In this document: positions 24,277-32,148 of the stretch, piece by piece | How positions within the stretch are numbered: the first letter of the stretch is position 1 | Layout: each line of letters opens with the position of its first letter | IMG/VR virus record: IMGVR_UViG_3300031977_001837 | Span: 1-60,756 of that record | DNA length: 60,756 nt | Source: a virus | Reading direction: 5' to 3' (one strand) | Notes under the pieces: generated by a model | The model's input: only the letters and a program-made list of their open reading frames with translations | Databases searched by the model: none | What the model was told of the DNA's origin: nothing | Made by a program: the position numbers and the translations under genes

Positions 24277-25110
24277 ATGCAACCGTTTAGATACTGCGCA
24301 GAATGGATAGTTTCAAAGACAGAAGATGTTGTTGTTGAGCGTTTTATTGGTTGGCGCAGAGCAGGCAAGCGCAGACTGTTTCAGCCCTTTGCTATTCTGA
24401 AAGTAGGACAATATCGCATTGCTCTCGATGGAAAGAGCGCAGTTTGGGATTTCATTAACGCAATACAACCCAACATGCCAAAGGCAGTAGTCAATCAAGG
24501 TATGAAGGGCGAGTTTGTTCATGAGCAACCGTTTGCTCAAGACCTGCAAGATTTCATAGTGGAATCGCAAACAGACATTTTGGTTTTTCAGTGCGCAATA
24601 CAATCAATCCCCGAACCAAACTCAACTTCGGTTTATTCGGGCTACACCGCTACACACATTAAAGCGCAAACTACCCCCGATGTTGTTTTGATACCGCCTG
24701 TGTCGTGGGGAGAATCTATGTTCGTTTGTTTGCCTATGCGCACGCACGACAAGATAAGTTGGTTGCCTTCACTGGTAGTTGGAGACTACCCTCGGATAGT
24801 CATTGCGCAATCGTTGAGCGAAAGCAAACAGTTTGATTTGGAAACCAGTGTTTTGATTTCAAGTGTAGTGTTAGGAAAAGGTGACTGTGCAGACATGCGC
24901 CCACATACTTCGTTCAAGCGCACAGAACCACAAGCAATTATTTCTTCTATCGCAGAAACTCATCATGCTCTTTGCGACTCCGACTACATGCCTGCGCCTT
25001 GCGCTATGCGTTGGTTCGATGATAGAACGGGAATGCGTTTCAATGAGATTGATGAGATTGAGTTTTCAAGAGCAGGCAATCTATTCTTTTTGGTCGCCGG
25101 AAAGAATTAG
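24277..25110 (+). CDS. Unrecognised 277-residue protein
   Basis: Start MQPFRYCAEWIVSK set by the TATA box. Alpha/beta sequence without clear motifs. Segments of note are FIGWRRAGKRRLFQPFAILKVG near the N-terminus and RYWF-type aromatic stretches near the end (CAMRWFDDRTGMRFNEIDEIEFSRAG). No membrane segment or zinc site. It stands alone between two promoters. Function unknown. Confidence 0.55.
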   Translation: MQPFRYCAEWIVSKTEDVVVERFIGWRRAGKRRLFQPFAILKVGQYRIALDGKSAVWDFINAIQPNMPKAVVNQGMKGEFVHEQPFAQDLQDFIVESQTDILVFQCAIQSIPEPNSTSVYSGYTATHIKAQTTPDVVLIPPVSWGESMFVCLPMRTHDKISWLPSLVVGDYPRIVIAQSLSESKQFDLETSVLISSVVLGKGDCADMRPHTSFKRTEPQAIISSIAETHHALCDSDYMPAPCAMRWFDDRTGMRFNEIDEIEFSRAGNLFFLVAGKN

Positions 25111-25214
25111 GAAAGAAATAAACGGCGCACTGCGTTACGATTTAATTTATTCTTTCAATTATTCTTAGGGTTTTAGAATTAAAGGCGACCTTTATTATTA
25201 ACTTTCAAACATAT

Positions 25215-25312
25215 AAGAAGAAATAAAAAAATAATCCGTGAAAGGGCGACTGCGTGCTATTTATTTTTTCTCAATTCTTTCAGAACCGTAAAAAGAATTA
25301 GGTAGGTTTATA
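25215..25312 (+). promoter_or_regulatory. Second copy of the AT-element / inverted-repeat / TATA promoter
   Basis: AAGAAGAAATAAAAAAATAA at 25215-25234 is identical to 8633-8652. An inverted repeat AATTCTTT / AAAGAATT follows (25273-25280 and 25292-25299), then GGTTTATA (25305-25312) and ATG 25337. The segment between, CTTTCAGAnnC-TAAAAAGAATTA, is also shared with the 8.7-kb copy. Nothing coding is seen in 25111-25336. Confidence 0.65.
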
Positions 25313-25336
25313 CCAAGCACCCACTTAGTCCGTATC

Positions 25337-26143
25337 ATGGCAGATAGTTATATGTTCAGCACAGTCGGAGAAACAGATTTCTATATCAAACCCGAATGCT
25401 TGACTGCTACTCATCTATTGATAATCAACGGCCAGTCACCGAGCAACTTGCCTTCTATCTTAGGTATAGAGTTGGGAAGAGTGATTCATGAAGAGGCTAA
25501 GGTCGGCTTCATTACCTCAAAGCATGTTCTAACGAAACCGCACAGGATATTGAACGAAGGCAACCCAATGTGGTCTATCTTTAGATACAAAGATACATTG
25601 GTTGTAATCATAAATGCGCCTCCCATTGTGAGCCGACAGATGGCAGTTCAGCGTAATGAATGGCTTTTCAATTATCCGCCCATCAGAGATATTGTTATGC
25701 GCTTTAGAAATGTCAAGAAGATAGGGACTCTAACGACATTTGCGTTAAACAGATTATACATTGAAGACACTACATTCCCAGACGAATGCGTAAAAATCAA
25801 AGGCGCAGAGTTGGGACAAGAAGAAACGATTGATGCGCTTCAAGATATGTGGTCGTGGTTGCCGGTTGAGATAGGCACTATGATGGGCATTGATTCTGCA
25901 ATGTATGTTATGCCTCCCGAAACGGCAAAGGCCACAAACGCTAAACAGATTTTGCCTGCAAAATTCAAAGAAATGTGCGACATGCTTCGCAAAGACGGCT
26001 TCGCAATACCTCCTTATTCAGCGAAAAGAGCGCAAGATACTTATACTGAATTAACTTCGGAGGCTTTAGAAGCAATCAAAGAATTGATTGGTGCAAAGAT
26101 TGAGGAATCAAAAATATCGAATGCAGGTGTGATGTTTCAATGA
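25337..26143 (+). CDS. Unknown protein, faint PAC2 proteasome-chaperone resemblance
   Basis: 268 residues, ATG about 31 nt after a TATA box (leaderless). The stretch from about 32 to 120 (LGRVIHEEAKVGFITSKHVL...; NPMWSIFRYKDTLVVIINAPPI; WLFNYPPIRDIVMRF; VKKIGTLTTFAL) follows the strand-helix order of archaeal PAC2-family proteins, whose typical lines are 'VGYI-S...G-P-IY---LVVI-S--PI---W'. The C-terminal 80 residues are helical. Stop overlaps the start of the MCM-like gene, so the two act in one pathway or are co-expressed. PAC2 similarity is tentative; it may instead be a replication accessory protein. Confidence 0.35.
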   Translation: MADSYMFSTVGETDFYIKPECLTATHLLIINGQSPSNLPSILGIELGRVIHEEAKVGFITSKHVLTKPHRILNEGNPMWSIFRYKDTLVVIINAPPIVSRQMAVQRNEWLFNYPPIRDIVMRFRNVKKIGTLTTFALNRLYIEDTTFPDECVKIKGAELGQEETIDALQDMWSWLPVEIGTMMGIDSAMYVMPPETAKATNAKQILPAKFKEMCDMLRKDGFAIPPYSAKRAQDTYTELTSEALEAIKELIGAKIEESKISNAGVMFQ

Positions 26144-27447
26144 CGGAGGATATATTCGACAGAGTGCAAAGGTTTTGCGACATGAACCATCTTGTTGATG
26201 TTGCAGACAAAGTTCCTATATTCATTTGTAGCATCGGCGCACACATGTTCAATTCTGTGAACAAGTGCCACATGTGCGACTTTGACCCGTTGACCGCAGA
26301 CGAAGGCGCATTTGTAATTGACAATTGTCCTTTGCGTCATAGCGACTACCCGATATACATGCCTGCATCCCGCCTTACAGATACAAGAATACACATTTTG
26401 ATGAGAGGCGCAAAGGGTTCTGGTAAGAATGTATTGTTGGATTTGTTTTGCGCTGAACACACTGGACTTTTGTGGAACAGTAAGGCAGACGAAGGAGAGG
26501 GATTCAGAACCATGATTGGCGCAAACAGCATCACAGAAGCAGGTATGTTTGGCTCGGTTAATGATGAGGGGCAGATTATGGGCAACCCGATTGCGAGACA
26601 CATGTGCGGAGGATTTCTTTGCTTTGAAGAGTTTAGTAGTATGTCCGACGCATCCCGTAAAGACCACAGCGTTGACATGAAGAATCAATTGCTCACATCT
26701 TTGGACAGTGGCAGAGTCAACAAATCAATGCGCAGTGGTTGGGTCAGATACAATACTCGTTATACAATGTGGGCCGGAACACAGCCTGCAAGATTTGAAT
26801 TAGAATCCGGTCTCGATAGACGATTCTTCATTATTGACATTGAAATGTCACCGGAAAAGGAATTAGAATACAAGAAGGCGCAGAATGCTCAAGCCAGTAT
26901 AAGCGCAGAAGAAAGGGCTAAATTAATTGAAGAAGGTATTGAGATGCGCAAGTGGTTCATCGAAAGGCAGAAGAAAGTCTTTGCGAATAAGCCACAAGGA
27001 TTATCGTTTTCGGAAGAGTTTGAGCAGTGGGTTTTACAGGAATCGGTGCGCAGTTTTGAGAGTGACTTATTCCGCAGACTGGCTATCGGTTATACTATGA
27101 TGAAGGGCGATTGGGTTGACAAAGAATTGCTTATCATCGAATTGGATGATAGGCTGAAACAGATACTTGAGTCTTCACTGGCTATGCGCAGAAATGTGAT
27201 GGATGAAGACATTCGCTTGATTCGCACTACATTTTGGGAGAAAGACATTCCTCGCTCAACTCTGTTGAAAGAGGTAGCCAAACTGATTACCGGCAACGAC
27301 TACACTTCTGCTAAAAGATGGATTGAAGAGTATCTTGTCGGGCAGGCGTGGTTCAAAGAATTTACTCCTAAGAAGATAGGCAGAGGGCGCAAAGGCGTTA
27401 TGTGCCGATTTGGATTTGATGAGGTGCGTGCGCATGAAAAAGAATAG
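26140..27447 (+). CDS. MCM-like AAA+ ATPase (putative replicative helicase)
   Basis: 435 residues. Short N-terminal region with CHMC (43-46), then an AAA+ core: Walker A GAKGSGKN (90-97), Walker B GGFLCFEEFSSM (157-168), a helix-2-insert-like segment with LLTSLDSGRVNKSM, sensor-1-like WAGTQPARFE and an arginine-containing GLDRRF. This order (Walker B, 'L-ALE-G', 'R--Y--WA--N', 'LDRRF') is that of MCM helicases. The C-terminal 100 residues look like a winged helix (STLLKEVAKLITGNDYTSAKRWIEEYLV). Asn replaces the usual Thr/Ser after the P-loop Lys, and Glu replaces Asp in Walker B. Likely unwinds DNA at the viral origin; the MCM N-terminal domain is much reduced. Confidence 0.65.
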   Translation: MTEDIFDRVQRFCDMNHLVDVADKVPIFICSIGAHMFNSVNKCHMCDFDPLTADEGAFVIDNCPLRHSDYPIYMPASRLTDTRIHILMRGAKGSGKNVLLDLFCAEHTGLLWNSKADEGEGFRTMIGANSITEAGMFGSVNDEGQIMGNPIARHMCGGFLCFEEFSSMSDASRKDHSVDMKNQLLTSLDSGRVNKSMRSGWVRYNTRYTMWAGTQPARFELESGLDRRFFIIDIEMSPEKELEYKKAQNAQASISAEERAKLIEEGIEMRKWFIERQKKVFANKPQGLSFSEEFEQWVLQESVRSFESDLFRRLAIGYTMMKGDWVDKELLIIELDDRLKQILESSLAMRRNVMDEDIRLIRTTFWEKDIPRSTLLKEVAKLITGNDYTSAKRWIEEYLVGQAWFKEFTPKKIGRGRKGVMCRFGFDEVRAHEKE

Positions 27448-27709
27448 AATACATTACATCAGTGGTCGAAAGCACAAGAGGTATCAAGCGTTTTTAGATT
27501 CTTGCGAAAGGCAGATGAAAAGGCATGGCGCAATGCACAAAAAGGACTTGATTGCAGGGGCTACTAACAAAGAAGGTCAACCTATGCGCTGTGGAGTCCC
27601 GATGTCGAGAGCAATTATGTCTTGTCTGAAAAACGACTTGAAGGGAAGGTTCGTCTATCTCGGTGACGGAGTATATGATTTGGCGCAGAGAGGGGTGATT
27701 GAGCAATGA
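27434..27709 (+). CDS. Small winged-helix-like protein
   Basis: 91 residues from ATG 27434 (14-nt overlap with the helicase gene). Basic N-terminal part (KKNRIHYISGRKHKRYQAF), then VPMSRAIMSCLKNDLKGRFVYLGDGVYDLAQRG, which has the recognition-helix and wing pattern of a winged-helix domain. Probably a DNA-binding regulator or replication cofactor. Confidence 0.5.
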   Translation: MKKNRIHYISGRKHKRYQAFLDSCERQMKRHGAMHKKDLIAGATNKEGQPMRCGVPMSRAIMSCLKNDLKGRFVYLGDGVYDLAQRGVIEQ

Positions 27710-27996
27710 GCAGAGTGAGAAAGCCCACAAAACCGAGCGCAAGGAAAAGACGCTATTCTCATTGGGTCGAAAGAGTTGTCGAGTATCTGAAAGAAACAGG
27801 AGAAGAGAGAACTGTGAGGTGGCTGTTGGAAAACTTACCGTATGATAGATATTCTCCCACAAGCGCAACAAGTGGTGCGCAAAAATTAACAAGAGAGCCG
27901 AGAATAGGCTCTGTTATGGGGGTTTCAAGCGACTTACATGGGTATGATTACCCAATAAAATTGTATTTTTACATAGGTGATTGTGATGAAGAGTAA
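27706..27996 (+). CDS. Small basic winged-helix-like protein
   Basis: 96 residues, ATGA overlap. Basic Ser/Arg/Lys N-terminus (SRVRKPTKPSARKRRYS), a helical centre (VVEYLKETGEERTVRWLLENLP) and a beta-wing end. Probable DNA-binding protein, in line with its neighbours. Confidence 0.45.
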   Translation: MSRVRKPTKPSARKRRYSHWVERVVEYLKETGEERTVRWLLENLPYDRYSPTSATSGAQKLTREPRIGSVMGVSSDLHGYDYPIKLYFYIGDCDEE

Positions 27997-28612
27997 ATGG
28001 TTAATCGAACAGAGGCTTGCGCAAGAAGAAGATGCTACGGCTATCGAAGTTTTGAAGTGGATTTTAGAATCCCCCGAATGTCCTCTGTGCGCACATAGAG
28101 ATAGAAGAGATTTAGAAATACAAGTTTTCAACGGCGGAATCACTACTGCTTATCTTGAATCTAAATACAATTGGGAGATAGGAATAGTTGAAGAACACAT
28201 GACTGCGCACATGGACTATGACCCAGAAGAGGCGCAAGATGTCGAAAAGGCTCGCAGTGAAGCGATTACTACTCTTGATATGGCGGAAGATGTATTCTCC
28301 CGTATCACGACATGGCTTGATGAATGGGAAGCGCAGAAATCTAAAGACGGTATTGACGCAGAATGGCTATCCACTGCTACCCGTCTTGTTGCTCAAGCGA
28401 ATACCAACATTAAGTTGATTGGCACATTGAAGAAAGAAATCGGTGTTGATTCGCAGATGCTACTTGCGCATCAGCAGGTCAACGGTGTGATGGGTATTCT
28501 TGTTGATGTGTTGCGCACTGAACCGAAGTTGTTGAACCAAATTGAAATGCGTATAGGCGCACTGAAAGCCCCGACAATTATTGAAGATGCAGAATGGGAG
28601 TTGGTTGACTAA
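27986..28612 (+). CDS. Zinc/helix-turn-helix protein, small-terminase-like
   Basis: 208 residues from ATG 27986, overlapping the upstream stop by 11 nt. Residues 30-70 (ECPLCAHRDRRDLEIQVFNGG..., EHMTAHMD) fit the 'CPLC-H--R--IE--L--G-S---A--Y------L--H---H' motif seen in small terminases and related homing HTH proteins. The C-terminal half is helical (WLSTATRLVAQANTNIKLIGTLKKEIG), again as in small terminases with an oligomerisation core. If so it would recognise the viral packaging site; it is 16 kb from terL. Alternative: a generic transcription regulator. Confidence 0.45.
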   Translation: MKSKWLIEQRLAQEEDATAIEVLKWILESPECPLCAHRDRRDLEIQVFNGGITTAYLESKYNWEIGIVEEHMTAHMDYDPEEAQDVEKARSEAITTLDMAEDVFSRITTWLDEWEAQKSKDGIDAEWLSTATRLVAQANTNIKLIGTLKKEIGVDSQMLLAHQQVNGVMGILVDVLRTEPKLLNQIEMRIGALKAPTIIEDAEWELVD

Positions 28613-28782
28613 TGGGCGTTTCATACAACGGTGGTCGAGATAACTTAGGTTATTCTGTTCGCAGAACTGCTAAAAGAACATGTAACAGTTGCGGTTTTAC
28701 TACTGTTGCCCGATATAATACGCATCACAAATATGTTGATGGTAAAAAGAAATATTGCGGATATATGAGGTTGGTCGAATGA
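28612..28782 (+). CDS. 56-residue zinc-site protein
   Basis: ATG 28612 (TAATG coupling) to TGA 28780-28782. Basic with CNSCGF near the centre and a third Cys near the end (KKYCGY). Gly/Tyr-rich start (MGVSYNGGRDNLGYS). Possibly a small zinc-stabilised nucleic-acid-binding protein. ATGA overlap with the next gene. Confidence 0.45.
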   Translation: MGVSYNGGRDNLGYSVRRTAKRTCNSCGFTTVARYNTHHKYVDGKKKYCGYMRLVE

Positions 28783-29066
28783 GCGCAGGCGAACCTATCC
28801 AATGGCGTGCGCATTTCAATCAAATGATTAGCAGACCAATTCCCGAATCGGAGTTTCCCAGAATCGTTGAGCGCATGTTTAACGATGGTCTAATTGCTAT
28901 TCTTACCAAAGACGGGTTGCGTTGGTTCAGTGGCAGATACCGTGTTAGTGCAACGGTGGTTCGTGAAATGTGGCATCTAAGTGAGCATCAATTTAAGCGT
29001 TTCAGCCGGTGGGTTTATATGAACGACTCATTTATGGATTTATGCGAGAGGGAAGAAGATGAGTAA
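28779..29066 (+). CDS. Unrecognised 95-residue protein
   Basis: Start MSAGEPIQWRAHFNQMISRP at 28779 overlaps the upstream stop. Mixed helices with Trp and Arg (RMFNDGLIAILTKDGLRWFSGRYRVSATVVREMWHLSEHQFKRFSRWV), consistent with a small winged-helix DNA-binding domain. Function unknown. Confidence 0.5.
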   Translation: MSAGEPIQWRAHFNQMISRPIPESEFPRIVERMFNDGLIAILTKDGLRWFSGRYRVSATVVREMWHLSEHQFKRFSRWVYMNDSFMDLCEREEDE

Positions 29067-29274
29067 AGGACTTGTTTGCGTTGTTGATTTCACAAGCATT
29101 GTAGTTTGTGATGATGACTGGTCGCCTAATCATATTGAGCATGTTGGTATCAATACAGTAATTAGTAAAATTAAAACTATTTCAGATGACCCTAAAGCAA
29201 AGGGTTATTTGAGAGTCGAAACTTCTGACGATAGACATTTGATGGTTAACGCAGGCGATTGGGGGCCGAAGTAA
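29059..29274 (+). CDS. Small beta-rich protein, unknown
   Basis: 71 residues, overlapping the upstream gene by 8 nt. Mostly beta (LVCVVDFTSIVVCDDDW...). TAATG coupling to the next gene. Not recognised. Confidence 0.45.
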   Translation: MSKGLVCVVDFTSIVVCDDDWSPNHIEHVGINTVISKIKTISDDPKAKGYLRVETSDDRHLMVNAGDWGPK

Positions 29275-29375
29275 TGGAGTGCAAGAAGTGCAAGCGTCCA
29301 ACCATGAATGACGATAACATAGAAGGAATGTGCGTTGATTGTTATTATGATGAAAAGCATGGGGTGGTATTATGA
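29274..29375 (+). CDS. 33-residue zinc-knuckle peptide
   Basis: ATG 29274 (TAATG) to TGA 29373-29375, ATGA-coupled to the next gene. Two CxxC pairs (CKKC near the start and CVDC near residue 22) make a minimal zinc knuckle. Coupled starts and both Cys pairs argue it is real despite its size. Confidence 0.5.
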   Translation: MECKKCKRPTMNDDNIEGMCVDCYYDEKHGVVL

Positions 29376-29638
29376 GTGGAAAATCATACAGGAAATTCGC
29401 AGTGGAGAGAGCAGTGCAAGATTGGGATGATAGTATTGATTGGTTCAGCGCAGATGCGCTTTTACCCAGAGCAATACAAGCGTTGCCTCAAAACCACTGT
29501 CACATCAGCGTGTTCGCAGTCGGAAAAGCACTTACTATTCTTGAACTGAAAGGCGCATTAGAATCCCGAAAGGTGAACGGCACTAAACAATACAGAAGAT
29601 TGGGTGAATGGGATGGGCGTAGTCATTTTCACGCATGA
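29372..29638 (+). CDS. Small winged-helix-like protein
   Basis: 88 residues. The segment ISVFAVGKALTILELKGALESRKVNGTKQYRRLGE has a helix-turn-helix then wing (Gly-Thr turn, YRRLG). Likely a DNA-binding regulator; similar folds are inferred for the proteins at 27434, 27706 and 30467. Confidence 0.45.
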   Translation: MSGKSYRKFAVERAVQDWDDSIDWFSADALLPRAIQALPQNHCHISVFAVGKALTILELKGALESRKVNGTKQYRRLGEWDGRSHFHA

Positions 29639-30257
29639 TGCGCAAAAATACAGAGTCGGCAATTACATCGAAGGCAATGAGATTACAGCAGACCCTCGAT
29701 GCGAAGGACTGACTGTTATTGTTCACGACAGAAAACCCAAAGCCAAAACTTATCTTGATTGGCTACCTTATGTTGCGCATAGATTAGTGGTTGTTTGCGA
29801 AACCCCACCAAAGGTCAAAAATGAATCAGTGATTTTCGATGGTAAATTTTCCAAAGATGATTACATCAGAGACATAGATGCTACTATGCGTTGGAATGAC
29901 AGAGCAAAAACTCTTGATAGATGCGCAAGAATACCAATCCCGTTGATGTTGTCTTTTCTGCGGGCAAACAACAAAGACATACGCCTTTGGAGAAATCTTG
30001 CTCACGGATTTACTCATGTTCCAGAATCTTTTCAGAGTGCGCTTATCAACTTCGGACACAAGCCGGTGCGCAGAATGAACTACCCGAAGAAAAAGAAAAG
30101 CGCAGAAGAATTGCCCAACGGTATAAGATTGAGCGATATTCACTGGCAGTCAATCATAAAATGCGATACCAAAAGCGCAAACTCACTACGCAACACGAAT
30201 AAGGAACTGCTACCGAATGGTATGAAGAAAACACAGCAAGGTGATGGTTGGTTATGA
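29613..30257 (+). CDS. Unrecognised 214-residue protein
   Basis: ATG 29613 overlaps the upstream gene by 26 nt; a GTG at 29604 is possible. Alpha/beta N-terminal region (GLTVIVHDRKPKAKTYLDWLPYVAHRLVVVCETPP), then helices (CARIPIPLMLSFLRANNKDIRLWRNLA). The strand/helix order vaguely recalls a degenerate clamp-loader or ATPase-lid protein, but no P-loop is present. Basic C-terminal tail. Function not assigned. Confidence 0.5.
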   Translation: MGVVIFTHDAQKYRVGNYIEGNEITADPRCEGLTVIVHDRKPKAKTYLDWLPYVAHRLVVVCETPPKVKNESVIFDGKFSKDDYIRDIDATMRWNDRAKTLDRCARIPIPLMLSFLRANNKDIRLWRNLAHGFTHVPESFQSALINFGHKPVRRMNYPKKKKSAEELPNGIRLSDIHWQSIIKCDTKSANSLRNTNKELLPNGMKKTQQGDGWL

Positions 30258-30439
30258 ATTACGGAACTCTTTTTGGATTATCAGTTGTGTTTTACATTTT
30301 TTGCTATCTTTTATACGCATACTTTGCGCCAATTTACTATACGCAAAAGGCTCTTAGCGAAGGAATAGTTAGTCACGACAACATAAGTGCAGAAGGTATG
30401 ACAAATGCCTCGATGTATATGTCGTTGGGCGATGATTAA
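30254..30439 (+). CDS. 61-residue membrane protein
   Basis: ATG 30254 overlaps the upstream stop (ATGA). One hydrophobic, aromatic-rich helix (LFGLSVVFYIFCYLLYAYFAPIYY) followed by an acidic end. The frame open from 30248 adds two residues only. Single-pass membrane protein of unknown role. Confidence 0.5.
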   Translation: MNYGTLFGLSVVFYIFCYLLYAYFAPIYYTQKALSEGIVSHDNISAEGMTNASMYMSLGDD

Positions 30440-30445
30440 TATACC
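30436..30445 (+). promoter_or_regulatory. TATA box
   Basis: TTAATATACC about 31 nt before the GTG start at 30467, consistent with a leaderless transcript. Confidence 0.45.
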
Positions 30446-30466
30446 TTTTCTAACAGGACATACACC

Positions 30467-30865
30467 GTGACAAAGAATAATGCTAAGTTGCGCAGAACAA
30501 TAGTGCGCATCTTATTCAACAACGGTGAACTAAGTCGTTTTCAAGTCGCAGAAAAACTACACGAACAAGGTCTTTTCAGAGAGGTTCCGAGCGAATCCAG
30601 TCTTTCTGCTCTCATAAGCAAAAATGCGCAAATAGTAAGCGTGGGTTACACAAAGATAGAATTGAGTAACGGAACAACCGTTAGAAACATGCTGTTTGAT
30701 GTTGACAGGAACTTAATACGGACAGAAGAAGATATTCAGTTGACGATGCCATTCTCAAGTATGAGTAATTCTCTGAAGGAAAAGTGCGAAAGATGCCCTA
30801 AGTGCAAACAGATGAGGTATATGCCGGACATGGATGAGTGTTTGGTGTGCATTAGAAAAGGATAG
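30467..30865 (+). CDS. Winged-helix protein with zinc ribbon, putative regulator
   Basis: 132 residues, GTG start set by the TATA box at 30436. N-terminal winged helix (RTIVRILFNNGELSRFQVAEKL...; SALISKNAQIVSVGYTKIELSNG), then a C-terminal zinc ribbon (CERCPKC ... CLVC). The domain pair is usual in archaeal transcription regulators. Own promoter, and another promoter directly behind it. Confidence 0.6.
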   Translation: MTKNNAKLRRTIVRILFNNGELSRFQVAEKLHEQGLFREVPSESSLSALISKNAQIVSVGYTKIELSNGTTVRNMLFDVDRNLIRTEEDIQLTMPFSSMSNSLKEKCERCPKCKQMRYMPDMDECLVCIRKG

Positions 30866-30874
30866 GGTTTATTA
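30864..30874 (+). promoter_or_regulatory. TATA box
   Basis: AGGGTTTATTA about 31 nt before ATG 30898, in the 32-nt gap after the regulator gene. Confidence 0.5.
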
Positions 30875-30897
30875 GAGTATAACCTTTCGTTTGATAC

Positions 30898-31119
30898 ATG
30901 GGAGAAAGATACCTTCACAAATCCAACAAAGATACTGGTTTGGATAAAGCCTCTTTTTATGACTGCGGAGAACCTATTCCGCCTAACCAAAAGATGCTTA
31001 CTAATGAACAGGCTATGGCTTTGAAAACTTGTCCTAAGTGCTTTGCTGAGAATGAAGTTACGCACTTAATATCGCAGAATGGTGCGTCGAAGAAAATAGG
31101 TTCAAAGGGGTGGCTGTGA
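30898..31119 (+). CDS. Small protein with CxxC, unknown
   Basis: 73 residues, ATG about 31 nt after a TATA box. Contains YDCGEPIPP and TCPKC, which may make one zinc site. The stop overlaps the kinase start (TGATG), with the kinase ribosome site in its last codons. Confidence 0.5.
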   Translation: MGERYLHKSNKDTGLDKASFYDCGEPIPPNQKMLTNEQAMALKTCPKCFAENEVTHLISQNGASKKIGSKGWL

Positions 31120-31733
31120 TGTTGATTATCGGAATTGCAGGGAGAATGAGAACGGGTAAGACAACTCTTGCGCTTGAATTGCGAAGAAAAATAAAGAAAG
31201 TTTCTGGTGGTAAAAAGGTAGTCGCCATTGACTCTTTCGCAGAACAACTAAGGGTCGAAGTGTCTAAAGCACTTTGGCCTAAACTTGGAGATTCTTCTTC
31301 AAGATTTTTACTTTTTGAAAAAGAATCTAATGACAAAGAAAGTATTAGACCCTTGTTACAGGCTCTCGGTCAAGCGAAGCGAGATATAATTTCAGTTGAT
31401 TATTGGGTTGATGCTCTTGAGAAGAATTATTCTAATAAGGGTGCGCATGTTCTTATTGTTGATGATGTGCGTCATCAGAATGAAGCAGACTGGATTCTAA
31501 GAAGTGGTGGTATCTTGATTAGACTTAGTGCAAACGAACAGACTCTAAAGGAAAGGGGCGCAAAAGAAGATAGACTTGCGCACTATTCTGAAAACGCAAT
31601 GAAGCAATCTTCTGACGAAGAATTAGCAAAACCACACAGAGTATTAACTCTCGATACTGGCGGGTTATCCCCGTTGGGTATGATAAAGGCGTTATGGCCT
31701 TTTGTTGAAGAAATGATAGGTGATGAACAATGA
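31119..31733 (+). CDS. Deoxynucleoside monophosphate kinase
   Basis: 204 residues from ATG 31119 (MLIIGIAGRMRTGKTTLALEL). P-loop GRMRTGKT near the start; AIDSFAEQLRVEV and a lid/substrate region ALGQAKRDIISVDYWVDAL. The conserved line VLIVDDVRHQNEADWILRSGGILIRL is characteristic of phage dNMP kinases (T4 gp1-like), where 'DDVRF-NE' binds substrate. It phosphorylates dNMPs to dNDPs for viral DNA synthesis. Small coupled genes follow. Confidence 0.8.
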   Translation: MLIIGIAGRMRTGKTTLALELRRKIKKVSGGKKVVAIDSFAEQLRVEVSKALWPKLGDSSSRFLLFEKESNDKESIRPLLQALGQAKRDIISVDYWVDALEKNYSNKGAHVLIVDDVRHQNEADWILRSGGILIRLSANEQTLKERGAKEDRLAHYSENAMKQSSDEELAKPHRVLTLDTGGLSPLGMIKALWPFVEEMIGDEQ

Positions 31734-32002
31734 AATACACAGGATGGAATATAACTACATTTGATGAAGAAGGTAAAGAGCATATCATAACAGATGTGCC
31801 TAAGTTTGTAGCCGAAGCGGTTGATGAATACTTACAGGAACTTGAAGAAGATTGGATTGAGGATAGAATCGAAGAAATACACAATGAAATCAGATACTAT
31901 CGAGAAGTGGAAGCCGTAGCAAGTCTAAGTAAAGCGCAGTTGTTGGATTGGTTGGCGTTAGAGGATGAATTAAACAAATTAGAGGGCGGTGAGGAAGAAT
32001 GA
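31730..32002 (+). CDS. Acidic helical protein, unknown
   Basis: 90 residues, ATGA overlaps on both sides. Beta start (KYTGWNITTFDEEGKEHII) then a long acidic helix (YLQELEEDWIEDRIEEIHNEIRYYREVEAVASL). Strongly negative charge. No family recognised. Confidence 0.5.
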   Translation: MKYTGWNITTFDEEGKEHIITDVPKFVAEAVDEYLQELEEDWIEDRIEEIHNEIRYYREVEAVASLSKAQLLDWLALEDELNKLEGGEEE

Positions 32003-32148
32003 CATTTAAGATTGAAGGTTCGTTTGACGGCGAGACATGGAAACTGTTTGCTTACAAAGGAAATGAGATTGAAGCGAGAGAAGTTGCGCAAAACGCATTT
32101 AGAAAGACAAAGTATTTTCAAATCAGAATCGTGGAGATGAAAGAATGA
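31999..32148 (+). CDS. 49-residue protein, unknown
   Basis: ATG 31999 to TGA 32146-32148, ATGA-coupled to both neighbours. Sequence begins MTFKIEGSFDGETWKLFAYK and ends in RIVEMKE, a small beta/alpha module. Coupling is the main evidence. Confidence 0.45.
   Translation: MTFKIEGSFDGETWKLFAYKGNEIEAREVAQNAFRKTKYFQIRIVEMKE

Noticed and set aside
29613-30257. Second clamp-loader subunit
   Set aside because: Only a loose helical resemblance; no P-loop, SRC or collar signature.
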